Assembly: GCA_965214975.1 (NCBI GenBank)
Contig: OZ244055.1
Coordinates: 3,224,001-3,288,000, forward strand
Direction of reading: 5' to 3'
Length of the DNA stretch: 64,000 nucleotides
Source of the DNA: JAJEBT01 sp965214975
GTDB taxonomy: Bacteria > Pseudomonadota > Alphaproteobacteria > MPNO01 > UBA830
The translations under genes were made by a program, and so were the position numbers. How positions within the stretch are numbered: the stretch's first letter is position 1; every line of letters starts with the position of its first letter. A model generated the notes under the pieces. The model had not been told where the DNA came from and ran no database searches. It saw only the letters and a list, made by a program, of their open reading frames with translations. Below are positions 17,964-26,237 of the stretch, piece after piece.

Positions 17964-18141
17964 GGAAGCCCGTCCGTTCGTCGGCATCGTCCTGCAGGGT
18001 GCGGAGGTTGTCAAACTCCGCGGCGGGCCGCCCGCGGGCCGGAGCGGCGGATTCCGCGGGCCGGCCCCCGGCGCCGGTGCTATACTGCGCGGCGTTCGGG
18101 GCCGCGCCCCCGGGCGGGGCGGACCGGGAAGAGGGAGCGCG

Positions 18142-19092
18142 TTGATCCGAGAAAACCTGTTTCCCCAGATCGACCCCTACGCCTCCGGCCTGCTTCGCGT
18201 CGATTTCGTCCACGAGATCTACTGGGAGCAGTCGGGCCGTCCGGACGGCCCGCCGGTGCTGTTCCTGCACGGCGGCCCGGGCGCCGGGGCGATGCCGGTG
18301 CAGCGGCGGTTCTTCGATCCCGGGGCTTGGCGCATCGTGGTCTTCGACCAGCGCGGGGCCGGCCGGTCGCGGCCGCGCGGCGAGCTGGAGCGCAACACGA
18401 CGGCGCATCTCGTGGAGGACATCGAGCGGCTTCGCGCGTTCCTCGGGATCGACCGGTTCGTTCTCTTCGGCGGCTCCTGGGGCAGCACGCTCGCGCTCGT
18501 CTACGCCCAGGCGTTTCCGGAGAACTGCCTCGCCCTGGTGCTGCGCGGCGTGTTTCTCGGAACCGCCGGGGAGGTCGACTGGTTTCTCCACGGCCTTCGC
18601 AGGGTGTTCCCCGAGGCTTGGAACGACTTCGTGTCGGCGCTTCCCGAGGGCGAGCGGAAGGACGTTCTCGGCTCCTTTCACCGGCGCCTTCTCGATCCCT
18701 CCACCTGTCCCGCCGCGGCGCGCGCCTGGAGCCGGTACGAGAGTTCCTGCTCGACGCTGCTGTCGAGCCCGCGGACCGCCGAGGCTTTCGGGGAGGGCGG
18801 CCCGGCCTGCGCGCTCGCGCGCATCGAGGCGCATTATTTCGTCAACCGCTGCTTCCTGGCGGACGGCGAGCTGATGTCGAAACTGGGCCGGATCGTCCAT
18901 CTGCCCTGCACCATCGTGCAGGGGCGCTACGACATGATCTGCCCGATGGCGACGGCCCACGGGCTGCACCTGGCCTGGCCGGGGTCCGAGCTGGTGGTGG
19001 TCCCCGACGCCGGGCACTCGGCGATGGATCCGGGAATCCGGGCGGCGCTGGTCCGCGCCGCCGAGAAACTGAAAACGGCTTTCGCCGCCTGA
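18142..19092 (+). CDS. pip: Proline iminopeptidase
   Basis: 316 residues of peptidase family S33; releases N-terminal proline from peptides. Motifs: LFLHGGPGAGAMP (oxyanion loop), FDQRGAGRSRPRGELERNTT (the diagnostic Pip segment), nucleophile Ser112 in GGSWGSTLAL, Asp in GRYDMICP and His in DAGHSAMDP. The first in-frame candidate after the GAAGAGGGA ribosome-binding site is a TTG at 18142 (LIRENLFPQIDPY), which matches the family start; TTG is a rare start codon in this window. It is divergent from the M48 gene. Confidence 0.93.
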   Translation: MIRENLFPQIDPYASGLLRVDFVHEIYWEQSGRPDGPPVLFLHGGPGAGAMPVQRRFFDPGAWRIVVFDQRGAGRSRPRGELERNTTAHLVEDIERLRAFLGIDRFVLFGGSWGSTLALVYAQAFPENCLALVLRGVFLGTAGEVDWFLHGLRRVFPEAWNDFVSALPEGERKDVLGSFHRRLLDPSTCPAAARAWSRYESSCSTLLSSPRTAEAFGEGGPACALARIEAHYFVNRCFLADGELMSKLGRIVHLPCTIVQGRYDMICPMATAHGLHLAWPGSELVVVPDAGHSAMDPGIRAALVRAAEKLKTAFAA

Positions 19093-19220
19093 CGCCATGG
19101 GGTACGATCCCGCCACCGGTGGGAGATCCCCGCTTCGGGCCAGTTTGCCGCAAGGTTGTCGCCGGACGCGTTTCCGGCGTCGACAAGCGGGGGCGACTCG
19201 CCTGAACAGGGAGACAGGAC

Positions 19221-20366
19221 ATGTCCATGCCCACGGAGAACGTCGGTTCGCTGCCGCGGCCGAGCCGTTTGCAGGCAGCATACGCCGATTACGACGCCGG
19301 AAAGATCACCCGCGGGGATCTGGAACGCGAACAGGACGCCGCCTGCCTGGATTCGATCAGGCGCATGGAGGAGACCGGCTCGCCGATGGTGACCGACGGC
19401 GAGCAGCGCGAGTCGAGTTTCGCGACCTATCCGTTGACCGACACGCTGGCCGGCACCGGGCTCGTCGACCATCTTGCGGGCGACGGCCAGTACTTCGCCA
19501 TCTTCACCGACGGCCATCACCGGCAGCTGCCGCGCCTGACGGGCGGTCCGTTCCGGTACGGGACGTACGCCTCGGAATACGTCGAGAAGGCGGTGAAGAT
19601 GGCGACGAAGCCGGTGAAGCAGGCCGTGATCGCCCCGTCGATGCTGGCGCTTCTCTATCCGCTCGACGACGAGGTGCCCGGCTATTCCCGCGAGGAGTTC
19701 CTGTCGGACGTGTGCGACGAGTGCGAGAAGGACATCCGGCGGTGTTTCGAGGCCGGCGCGGTCCGGGTTTCGGTGGACTTCACCGAAGGGCGGCTGGCCT
19801 GCCGGAACGATCCGAACAACCCGTGGACGGGTCGCGGCATGCTCGATCACTTCATCGATCTCAACAACCGGGTCATCGATCGTTTCTCGGCGGAAGAGCG
19901 CAGGAACATCGGCATCCACACCTGCCCGGGCGGGGACTGCGATTCGACCCACAGCGCCGACGTGGACTACGCGGAACTGCTGCCCGCCATGTTCCGGATC
20001 AACGCGGGATACTTCCTGATCCAGCTGGCGAGCGAGGCCGACAAGGAGAGGGTCTACCGGTTGATCGGGGAGCACAGCCGCGAGGACGCCGCCGGCATTC
20101 CGCAGGTCTGCTTCATCGGGGTGACGAATCCGCAGAATCCGAGGGTCGAGACGCCGGAAGAGATCCGCGACGACCTGGAGACGGCGGCCAACCACGTCCC
20201 GAAGGAGCGTCTGGGGTCGACCGACGACTGCGGCTTCTCGCCGTTCAGCATCGACGTCAAGCCGAAGCACGGCTCTCCCGACGCGGCGCGGGACATCGCG
20301 TTCCGGAAGATCGCGGCGCGCATCAAGGGGACCGAGATGGCGTCCGAGGCCCTCGGGCTGGCCTGA
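19221..20366 (+). CDS. MetE C-terminal-domain-like methyltransferase (cobalamin-independent methionine synthase family)
   Basis: 381 residues that match only the C-terminal catalytic barrel of MetE (UROD/MetE-like fold). Visible: opening NVGSLPRPSRLQAAY (MetE TTIGSFPQT equivalent), GEQRESSF, DFTEGRLA, IHTCPGGDCDS supplying His/Cys zinc ligands, and STDDCGFSPF with the last Cys. Full MetE has about 750 residues and a duplicated barrel, so this is a core-domain protein. Such proteins may methylate homocysteine from other methyl donors, or transfer methyl groups from demethylated aromatics or other compounds; the substrate is open. A GGGAGACAGGA ribosome-binding site precedes the ATG. Confidence 0.8.
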   Translation: MSMPTENVGSLPRPSRLQAAYADYDAGKITRGDLEREQDAACLDSIRRMEETGSPMVTDGEQRESSFATYPLTDTLAGTGLVDHLAGDGQYFAIFTDGHHRQLPRLTGGPFRYGTYASEYVEKAVKMATKPVKQAVIAPSMLALLYPLDDEVPGYSREEFLSDVCDECEKDIRRCFEAGAVRVSVDFTEGRLACRNDPNNPWTGRGMLDHFIDLNNRVIDRFSAEERRNIGIHTCPGGDCDSTHSADVDYAELLPAMFRINAGYFLIQLASEADKERVYRLIGEHSREDAAGIPQVCFIGVTNPQNPRVETPEEIRDDLETAANHVPKERLGSTDDCGFSPFSIDVKPKHGSPDAARDIAFRKIAARIKGTEMASEALGLA

Positions 20367-20434
20367 AGACGGTGACGCGCGCTCCGCCCCGGATCCTTCT
20401 GGCGCGGGGCGCGCGGCCGCGCCGGCGACGGGAC

Positions 20435-20463
20435 TTCATGCGCGGAGGCTTTCCGCGTATAAC
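20435..20463 (+). promoter_or_regulatory. Possible promoter of tRNA-Arg
   Basis: A good -10 box TATAAC (20458-20463) stands 12 bases before the tRNA 5' end, with a weak -35 TTCATG (20435-20440) at 17-base spacing. Confidence 0.4.
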
Positions 20464-20474
20464 CGGCCTGCGAT

Positions 20475-20551
20475 GGCCCCGTAGCTCAGTTGGATAGAGC
20501 GACGGATTCCTAATCCGTAGGTCGGGGGTTCGAATCCCTCCGGGGTCGCCA
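20475..20551 (+). tRNA. tRNA-Arg (anticodon CCU)
   Basis: A complete 77-nt cloverleaf: acceptor GGCCCCG pairs with CGGGGTC; D arm GCTC-AGTTGGATA-GAGC; anticodon arm ACGGA-TTCCTAA-TCCGT with anticodon CCT at 20509-20511; T arm GGGGG-TTCGAAT-CCCTC; then discriminator G and an encoded CCA. It reads AGG codons, which are rare in this GC-rich genome. tRNA-Arg(CCU) genes often serve as integration sites, but no integrase or repeated 3' end follows here. Confidence 0.97.
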
Positions 20552-20626
20552 GCCGTTCGCCGATGCCGCGCTCTCGGCCGGCATCGGGCGGCCCGGGTTC
20601 GATCCCGCAGCAGGAAGGGGTGAGGC

Positions 20627-21100
20627 ATGGCGCTCGCGACTTTCGGAGCCGGCTGTTTCTGGGGCGTCGAGGCGGCGTTCCGCAAGGTGGAAGGCGTGAC
20701 GGCCACGTCGGTCGGCTACATGGGCGGCCATGTCGCCAACGTCGACTACGGGATGGTGTGCACCGGGACGACGGGGCATGCCGAAGTGGTCCGGGTCGAG
20801 TTCGACCCGGACCGGGTGTCGTACCGGGAACTCCTGCGGACGTTCTGGACCTGCCACGATCCCACCCAGGTCAACCGGCAGGGGCCGGACGTCGGAACCC
20901 AGTACCGCACGGTCGTCTTTTTCCACGACGAGACGCAGAAGGCCGAGGCCGAGGCGTCGAGGAAGGCGCTGGAAGCCGATGGCCGCGCCATCGCCACGAA
21001 GGTCGAGGCCGCGTCCGACTACTGGATCGCGGAAGACTACCACCAGCAGTATTTCGAGAAGCGGGGCAGAGGCCGCGGCATCCTGGGGATGTTTCGGTAG
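20627..21100 (+). CDS. msrA: Peptide-methionine (S)-S-oxide reductase
   Basis: 157 residues, the short MsrA form. It repairs methionine-S-sulfoxide in proteins using thioredoxin. The catalytic Cys10 is in GAGCFWGVEAAF, followed by GYMGGH, CTGTTGHAEVV, FWTCHDPTQVNRQG and GTQYRTVVFF, all standard. The C-terminal resolving-cysteine tail of the E. coli enzyme is missing; other Cys residues (in VCTG and WTCH) are present. A GCAGGAAGGGG ribosome-binding site precedes the ATG. Confidence 0.95.
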   Translation: MALATFGAGCFWGVEAAFRKVEGVTATSVGYMGGHVANVDYGMVCTGTTGHAEVVRVEFDPDRVSYRELLRTFWTCHDPTQVNRQGPDVGTQYRTVVFFHDETQKAEAEASRKALEADGRAIATKVEAASDYWIAEDYHQQYFEKRGRGRGILGMFR

Positions 21101-21625
21101 TTTCGGCGGAACCGGAATTGCGGGCTTTCCGTTCCTGTCCTGACGTTCGACCCCGTCCTGGGCCGGCGAGCGCTCTCGGCCGGAACGGTCGCGGGCCCCG
21201 GCCCGGACCTTGTCAGAACCATGCCCCGTTCCCGTGGTGACAGCGCCCCTCGCAGTCGAATTCCGCTTCATCCATGCGACTCGACGCGAAAAGGTCGAGC
21301 CGCTTGCAAGCCTCTTCCGCCGCCCGGCGAAACCGGACCCGGGCAGTTGCTCGCGAAGACCCGCAGCGCCGCCCGCCGGCCCGCCGTTGCGCGGATCCCG
21401 GCGGCACAGCCGTCGGCCCGCACCCGGAGTTCCCGGATCTTCCCGTCGAGACGCCTGACGCGCGGTGCGCGAAGAGTCTCGGGCCCCGACATTCTTCACC
21501 CTTCATCGTCTCCGGCAGCCCCGCCAACCGGGCGAGGCCGTCCGACCCGTCCTTTCCCGCCGGGGAGCGCCGGCGTTCGCGGCTCCGAGGGCCGTGCCGG
21601 CGGACGCGCGTTCCGCACGGCCCGT
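21101..21625 (-). other. 525-base stretch without a confident gene; possible decayed ORF
   Basis: No intact gene is convincing here. On the minus strand two frames overlap: one from 21492 (MSGPETLRAPRVRRLDGKI, helical and Arg-rich) that runs to 21268, and another ending at 21213 with FRRAAEEACKRLDLF and CEGRCHHGNGAWF. If joined by a frameshift near 21330 they would make a protein of about 90 residues. Third-position G/C is fairly high in the second part, so this may be the remains of a small gene. It could equally be chance open frame in GC-rich DNA. Confidence 0.25.
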
Positions 21626-22375
21626 TCAGGCCCGGCCGGCCGTTTCCCGACGTGCCGCCCGTTCGGCAAGCCGCGCCGTCGACTTCGCGGTCTGGTTGTA
21701 GAGAAGCTCGCGCTCGGCGTCCTCCGGCGGCCCGCTCCGTCGGAGTTCCTTGCCGAGATCGACGGCCTTTCTGACGGCGGGACGTTCCTTGATCTCCCGG
21801 CGCCAGCGCGTGACGTTCGGGAAGCCGTCGAGCGGCTGGCCCATGGCACCGGCGATCAGTATCCAGGGCCAGCTCGCCATGTCGGCGACGGTGTAGTCGT
21901 CGCCGACGAGATAGCGGCGGTCCGCCAGACGCCGTTCCAGCACGCCGATGCAGCGGTTGTACTCGTTGCCGTAGCGGGTCTTCGAATAGGCCTCGTCGCC
22001 GGGCGCGTAGTTGACGAAATGGCTGAACTGCCCCGCCATCGGGCCCAGATTGCCGACCTGCCAGAACAGCCATTCCAGCGTCGCCGTGCGGCCCTCGGGA
22101 TCCTCGGGCAGGAAGCGCCCCGTCTTGCGGGCGAGATGGAGAAGGATCGCTCCCGACTCGAAGACCGGGAGCGGCTTCCTCTCGAACCCGGGCGGCGGAT
22201 CGTGGTCGACGATGGCCGGCATCCGGTTGTTCGGGCTGATCGCGAGAAACTCCGGCGCGAACTGCTCGCCCTTGCCGATGTTCACGGGAACCGTGCGGTA
22301 CGCGAGCCCGCACTCCTCGAGCATGATGCCGACCTTCCAGCCGTTCGGCGTCGGCCAGTAGTGGAAGTCGATCAT
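21626..22375 (-). CDS. Glutathione S-transferase, Nu-class (YfcG/YghU-like)
   Basis: 249 residues. N-terminal thioredoxin-fold domain begins IDFHYWPTPNGWKVGIMLEE, with the TPNGWKV loop that is typical of the YfcG/Ure2-like class, where Thr/Asn replace the usual catalytic Tyr/Ser. Next come FLAISPNNRMPAIVDHDPP and ESGAILLHLARKTG (glutathione-binding Glu-Ser), and the helical C-domain with ERRLADRRYLVGDDYTVADM and ASWPWI. Members act as disulfide-bond reductases or conjugate electrophiles. Its ATG overlaps the stop codon of the upstream CoA-transferase gene (ATGA), indicating one operon. Confidence 0.92.
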   Translation of the reverse strand: MIDFHYWPTPNGWKVGIMLEECGLAYRTVPVNIGKGEQFAPEFLAISPNNRMPAIVDHDPPPGFERKPLPVFESGAILLHLARKTGRFLPEDPEGRTATLEWLFWQVGNLGPMAGQFSHFVNYAPGDEAYSKTRYGNEYNRCIGVLERRLADRRYLVGDDYTVADMASWPWILIAGAMGQPLDGFPNVTRWRREIKERPAVRKAVDLGKELRRSGPPEDAERELLYNQTAKSTARLAERAARRETAGRA

Positions 22376-23580
22376 GCCGCGGCTATTCCGTCCGACTCGG
22401 CCGCCGCGCCTCCGGCGATCAGTTCCGCGATCTCGGCCTCGGAGTAGCCGGCCTCCCCGAGGATCTCCCGCGTGTGCTCTCCGAGCGCCGGGCCGCCCCG
22501 TCGCGCCGAGGTCGGGGTCTCGGAGAACCGGGCCGCCGGCCGGGCCTGGCGGACGCGCCCGGCCGCGGGATGAACGGTCTCGATCACGGTTCCGTTCGCC
22601 ACGGTCTGGGGATGGGCCATCGCTTCCCGGCGGGTCAGCACCGGCGCGCACGGAACGTCCTCCGCTTCCAGCCGTTCGAGCCAGTCCTCCGTGCCGCGGG
22701 CGCGGAGCGCCGCCTGCGTCAGCTCGAGGCGCTCGTTGATGTTGATCTGGCGCTTCGCCGCCGTGACGAACCGTTCGTCCTCGAGCAGGTCGGGCCGCCC
22801 GAGCGCGCGAGTCAGGCCGGCCCACTCCCTGTCGCTCTGGACGGCGACGCTGATGTAGCCGTCGGCGGTTTCGTAGATCAGGTCGATGAAGCTCGCGGCC
22901 CGGGCCTGCGGAAACGGCTCGTCGGCGAAGGTTTGGGCGTTCATGTCGGATCCCCAGAGAAAGGCGAGGATCGCGTCGAGCATCGACAGTCGCACGTGCT
23001 GGCCCCGGCCGCTGCGCTCGCGCGCGAGCAGTCCGGCCGCGATCGCCTGGGCGGCCGCGAGTCCCGTGAGCTTGTCGGGAAGGATGGTGCGCACGAGCCG
23101 GGGCCGCTCGTCGTCCGAGCCGGCCTGGACGGTGGCGAGCCCGGACAGCGCCTGGACCAGCGGGTCGTAGACCGGCTTGGCCGCGTAGGGCCCCTCGAAG
23201 CCGAACCCGCTGATCGACACGTAGAGGATGTCCGGCGCGGTCCGGCGCACCGTCTCCTCGCCGATGCCCATGCGCTCGGCGACGCCCGGCCGGAAGTTCT
23301 GGACGAAGACGTCGGCGCCGGAGACGAGCCGCATCAGCGCCTCGATCCCCTCCTCGCGCTTGAGGTCGAGCGCGATGGAACGCTTGTTGCGGTTGTTGTT
23401 GAGGAAATTCGCCGAGAACCCGTTGCGCGTGTTGGCCGAGGCTCGGGTGTGGTCGCCGCCCGCGGGGTTCTCGACCTTGACGACGTCGGCCCCCTGGTCG
23501 GCGAGAAGCATGGTCGCCGACGGCCCCGAGACCATCGAGGTCACGTCGACGACGCGGAATCCTTCGAGCGGTCCGTGCAT
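22372..23580 (-). CDS. CaiB/BaiF-family (type III) CoA-transferase
   Basis: 402 residues. Type III CoA-transferases move CoA between organic acids through an aspartyl-CoA intermediate. Family blocks: GPLEGFRVVDVTSMVSGP, LLADQGADVVKVENPAGGD, NNRNKRSIALDLK, FVQNFRPGVAERMG, YVSISGFGFEGPYA, and the catalytic Asp in PVYDPLVQALSGL. The true start is the ATG at 23580 (MHGPLEGF); upstream open frame is shadow. Coupling by ATGA overlap to a glutathione transferase suggests a shared catabolic or detoxifying role, but the acid substrate is unknown. Confidence 0.93.
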   Translation of the reverse strand: MHGPLEGFRVVDVTSMVSGPSATMLLADQGADVVKVENPAGGDHTRASANTRNGFSANFLNNNRNKRSIALDLKREEGIEALMRLVSGADVFVQNFRPGVAERMGIGEETVRRTAPDILYVSISGFGFEGPYAAKPVYDPLVQALSGLATVQAGSDDERPRLVRTILPDKLTGLAAAQAIAAGLLARERSGRGQHVRLSMLDAILAFLWGSDMNAQTFADEPFPQARAASFIDLIYETADGYISVAVQSDREWAGLTRALGRPDLLEDERFVTAAKRQININERLELTQAALRARGTEDWLERLEAEDVPCAPVLTRREAMAHPQTVANGTVIETVHPAAGRVRQARPAARFSETPTSARRGGPALGEHTREILGEAGYSEAEIAELIAGGAAAESDGIAAA

Positions 23581-23585
23581 GGCCG

Positions 23586-24536
23586 TCAGCCCTTCCGCCT
23601 TGCGGCGTTCCCGCGGACGAGACGCGAAAGCGCACCGTAACGCGGCGCGCCCAGCATTGCCACAAGCTGGAACAGTCCGGCGACGACGGCGATCATGCCG
23701 GCGGCGCTCAGGGAATGCGGGCTGCCCCACAGCCCGGGACCGAAGGCCGCGAGGACGTATCCGGCCACCCCCGCGAGCGCCGCGAACCCGGCGCTCAGCC
23801 AGATCTGGCGCGAAAGCCGGTCGGTCAGCATGCGCGCGGTCGCCGGCGGGCAGATGAACATCGCGATGACGAGGATGGAACCCACCGCCTCGAAGGCGGC
23901 GACCGCCGCGAGCGCCGCGACGGCGACGATCGCGAACGAGATCGCGCGCACCGGCAGGCCGAGGGCGGCCGCCTGACCGGGGTCGAACGTCGAGAGACCG
24001 AGTTCCTTGAGGAACAGCGCGACGAGCAGGGCGATCGCCGCCGTCACCGCGGCGACCACGACCAGCGGGCGCGGCAGTTCGGCGAGCGCGTCGAGGCGGA
24101 TCAGATCGCTCCAGCTCCGCGCCGCGAGCCACAGCGCGGATTCGAGATTGCCGTAAAGCGCGTGTTCCGCGTCGATGTGGACGTTTGCCGAGTCCGTCTG
24201 CTCGAGCAGCAGGATCCCGCAGGCGAACATGACGGTGAAGACCACGCCCATGGCCGCGCCGGCCTCGAGACGTCCGGCCCGCCGGACCACCTCGATGAGA
24301 ACCGTGGCGACGACCGCGGCGACCGTCGCGCCGAGCAGCATCGGCAACGGGGAAACGGTTCCCGCGATCAGGAAGCCGGCAACCATCCCCGGCAGCACCG
24401 AATGGGAGATGGCGTCCCCGAGCAACGCCTGGCGGCGCAGCACCAGGAAGTTCCCGAGAAGCGCGCAGCCGGTTCCGGCAAGGGCCGCGAGCGCCATCGC
24501 CGGAAGGTCGACGCCCAGGAAATCCGCCGCCGTCAC
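23586..24536 (-). CDS. Metal (Mn/Zn) ABC transporter permease, distal gene
   Basis: 316 residues, ABC-3 family permease with eight or nine hydrophobic helices. Diagnostic segments: VLRRQALLGDAISHSVLPG near the start, GIVFTVMFACGILLL-like helix, HALYGNLESALW, and AVGSILVIAMFICPPATARML. Similar to TroD/MntB-type channels that pass Mn2+ or Zn2+ through the inner membrane. GTG start at 24536 overlaps the stop codon of the neighbouring permease (GTGA). It is the last gene of the four-gene importer operon. Confidence 0.93.
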   Translation of the reverse strand: MTAADFLGVDLPAMALAALAGTGCALLGNFLVLRRQALLGDAISHSVLPGMVAGFLIAGTVSPLPMLLGATVAAVVATVLIEVVRRAGRLEAGAAMGVVFTVMFACGILLLEQTDSANVHIDAEHALYGNLESALWLAARSWSDLIRLDALAELPRPLVVVAAVTAAIALLVALFLKELGLSTFDPGQAAALGLPVRAISFAIVAVAALAAVAAFEAVGSILVIAMFICPPATARMLTDRLSRQIWLSAGFAALAGVAGYVLAAFGPGLWGSPHSLSAAGMIAVVAGLFQLVAMLGAPRYGALSRLVRGNAARRKG

Positions 24537-25438
24537 GGCGCGGCCGGTCCCCCGCGCCGCGCCAACGGACCGCGAAGCCGCGCCGCGAGCAGGCATGCCG
24601 CGAAGACGGCGCCGGCGGCGGCCACGATCGCCGGTCCCGCGGGCACGTCCGGCAGCACCGCCGAGGCCGCCCCTCCGATCCAGCCCGAGAGTGCGCCGAA
24701 GATCCCCGCCAGAGCGAGCATCGGCGTCAGCCTCCGGGTCAGGAGACGGGCCGCGGCGGGGGGGACGATGACGAGCGCGATGATCAGCACGAGGCCGACC
24801 GTCCGCAGCCCGATCACGACAACGGCGAGCGTCAGCCCGGTCATGACGAGGTCGATCCGCGCCACGTTCCAGCCACCGGCGGCCGCGAAGGTCTCGTCGA
24901 ACGCGACGACCCGGAATTCCTTGAGCAGCAGCGCGACGACGGCAATCACCGCGAGCGACGCGCAGCCGATGAACCACGCCTCGCCGGACCGGAGCGTGGC
25001 GGCCGAGCCGAGGAGAAAGCCGTCGAGCCCCGCCCGCCCGCCCGCCTCGAGGGTCTGGACGTGGCTGAGCAGCACGATGCCGAGGCCGAAGAAGACGCTG
25101 AGAACGGATCCGATCGCGGTGTCCTCGGGGAGCCGGGTGCGATCCCGGATCCACCGCACCGCCAGGAGGCCGAGGACGCCGCACGAGGCGGCCCCCAGCA
25201 TCAGGACCGGAAGGTTCCGGCCGCTGCCGCCCAGGGCCAGCGCGGCCAGGAAGCCGAGCGCCACGCCGGGGAGGGTGGCGTGGCTGATGGCGTCCGAGAC
25301 GAGCGCCCGCCCGCGGAGGAGCGGAAACACCCCGGCGACGCCGGCGCCGGCGCCGAGAAGCAGGGCGCCCGCGAGCGCCGCCGAACTGTTGTGGCCGGCG
25401 GAGAAGAAGAGGGCCGCGAGCGCCTCGTCGAGCGGCAC
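24533..25438 (-). CDS. Metal (Mn/Zn) ABC transporter permease, proximal gene
   Basis: 301 residues, ABC-3 permease homologous to the next gene: LLRGRALVSDAISHATLPGV near the N-terminus, LPEDTAIGSVLSVFFGLGIV, VAFDETFAAAGGWNV, and GLVLIIALVIVPPAAARLL. Having two related permease genes is the TroCD arrangement; they probably form a heterodimeric channel. There are 4 bases between its ATG and the stop codon of the ATPase gene. Confidence 0.93.
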   Translation of the reverse strand: MPLDEALAALFFSAGHNSSAALAGALLLGAGAGVAGVFPLLRGRALVSDAISHATLPGVALGFLAALALGGSGRNLPVLMLGAASCGVLGLLAVRWIRDRTRLPEDTAIGSVLSVFFGLGIVLLSHVQTLEAGGRAGLDGFLLGSAATLRSGEAWFIGCASLAVIAVVALLLKEFRVVAFDETFAAAGGWNVARIDLVMTGLTLAVVVIGLRTVGLVLIIALVIVPPAAARLLTRRLTPMLALAGIFGALSGWIGGAASAVLPDVPAGPAIVAAAGAVFAACLLAARLRGPLARRGGPAAP

Positions 25439-25442
25439 GGGC

Positions 25443-26237
25443 TCAGATGCCGCCCGCCGCGGCGCGGATCTCGGGAGCGGCGAGGCGGCCGCCGTAGGCC
25501 GTCTGCAGGACGCTTTCGGTGAGGGTTCCGGGGATTCCGCCGGCGGCGACGGCGCGGACGTTCAGGACCAGCACGTGCTCGAAATACTCCGCCACCGTCT
25601 GCAGGTCGTGATGGACGCAGACCACCGCGGCGCCGTCGTCGCGCAAGCCTCGCAGGGTCTCGACGACGACGCCCTCGGTGGCGGCGTCGATGCCGGCGAA
25701 GGGCTCGTCCATCAGGTAGAGCCGGGCGTCCTGCGCGAGCGCCCGCGCGAGAAAGACGCGCTGGCGCTGGCCGCCCGACAGCTGGCCGATCTGGCGGTCG
25801 GCGAGGTCGGCCACGCCCATGCGGTCGAGGCACGCCCGCGCCGCCTCGCGGTGCCGCCGCCTGACCGGGCGGCACCAGCCGATGCGGCGGTAGAGCCCCA
25901 TCGCGGCGACGTCGAGCGCCGATGCCGGAAAGTCGGGGTCGACGCCGCCGTGCTGGGGCACGTAGGCGATCTCGCCGCGGGCGCGCCGCGCGTCCCGGCC
26001 GTGGACGTGGACGGCGCCCGCGATCCGCGGCACGAGTCCGAGCGCGGAGGCGAGCAGCGTGGACTTGCCGGCGCCGTTGGGACCGATGACCGCCGACAGG
26101 GTGCGGTCGGGAACGTCGTGATCGACGTCCCACAAGGCGGGCTTGCCGTGGTAGGCCACGGTCAGCCCTCGGACGGAGAGCGCCGCGGCGCTTTCGGGAA
26201 GCCGCCGGGCGTCGGCGGCGTCGTGCGGGGGGTTCAT
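25443..26237 (-). CDS. Metal (Mn/Zn) ABC transporter ATP-binding protein
   Basis: 264 residues with Walker A GPNGAGKSTLL, Q-loop in YVPQHGGVDPDFP, signature LSGGQRQRVFLARAL, Walker B LYLMDEPFAGID and the switch His in CVHHDL. The PQHGGVD-type Q loop is common in the Mn/Zn (TroB/MntB/ZnuC) subfamily. It powers the two permeases downstream. Its ATG overlaps the stop codon of the binding-protein gene (ATGA). The long upstream open frame in the same phase is a shadow of the binding protein. Confidence 0.94.
   Translation of the reverse strand: MNPPHDAADARRLPESAAALSVRGLTVAYHGKPALWDVDHDVPDRTLSAVIGPNGAGKSTLLASALGLVPRIAGAVHVHGRDARRARGEIAYVPQHGGVDPDFPASALDVAAMGLYRRIGWCRPVRRRHREAARACLDRMGVADLADRQIGQLSGGQRQRVFLARALAQDARLYLMDEPFAGIDAATEGVVVETLRGLRDDGAAVVCVHHDLQTVAEYFEHVLVLNVRAVAAGGIPGTLTESVLQTAYGGRLAAPEIRAAAGGI

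Noticed and set aside
19093..19220. Cobalamin or SAM riboswitch before the MetE-like gene
   Set aside because: The 128-base leader has no B12-box or SAM-I core sequence that I can recognise.
20475..20551. tRNA-Arg as an integration site (genomic island boundary)
   Set aside because: No integrase, no repeated copy of the tRNA 3' end and no compositional change follow; msrA is ordinary chromosome.
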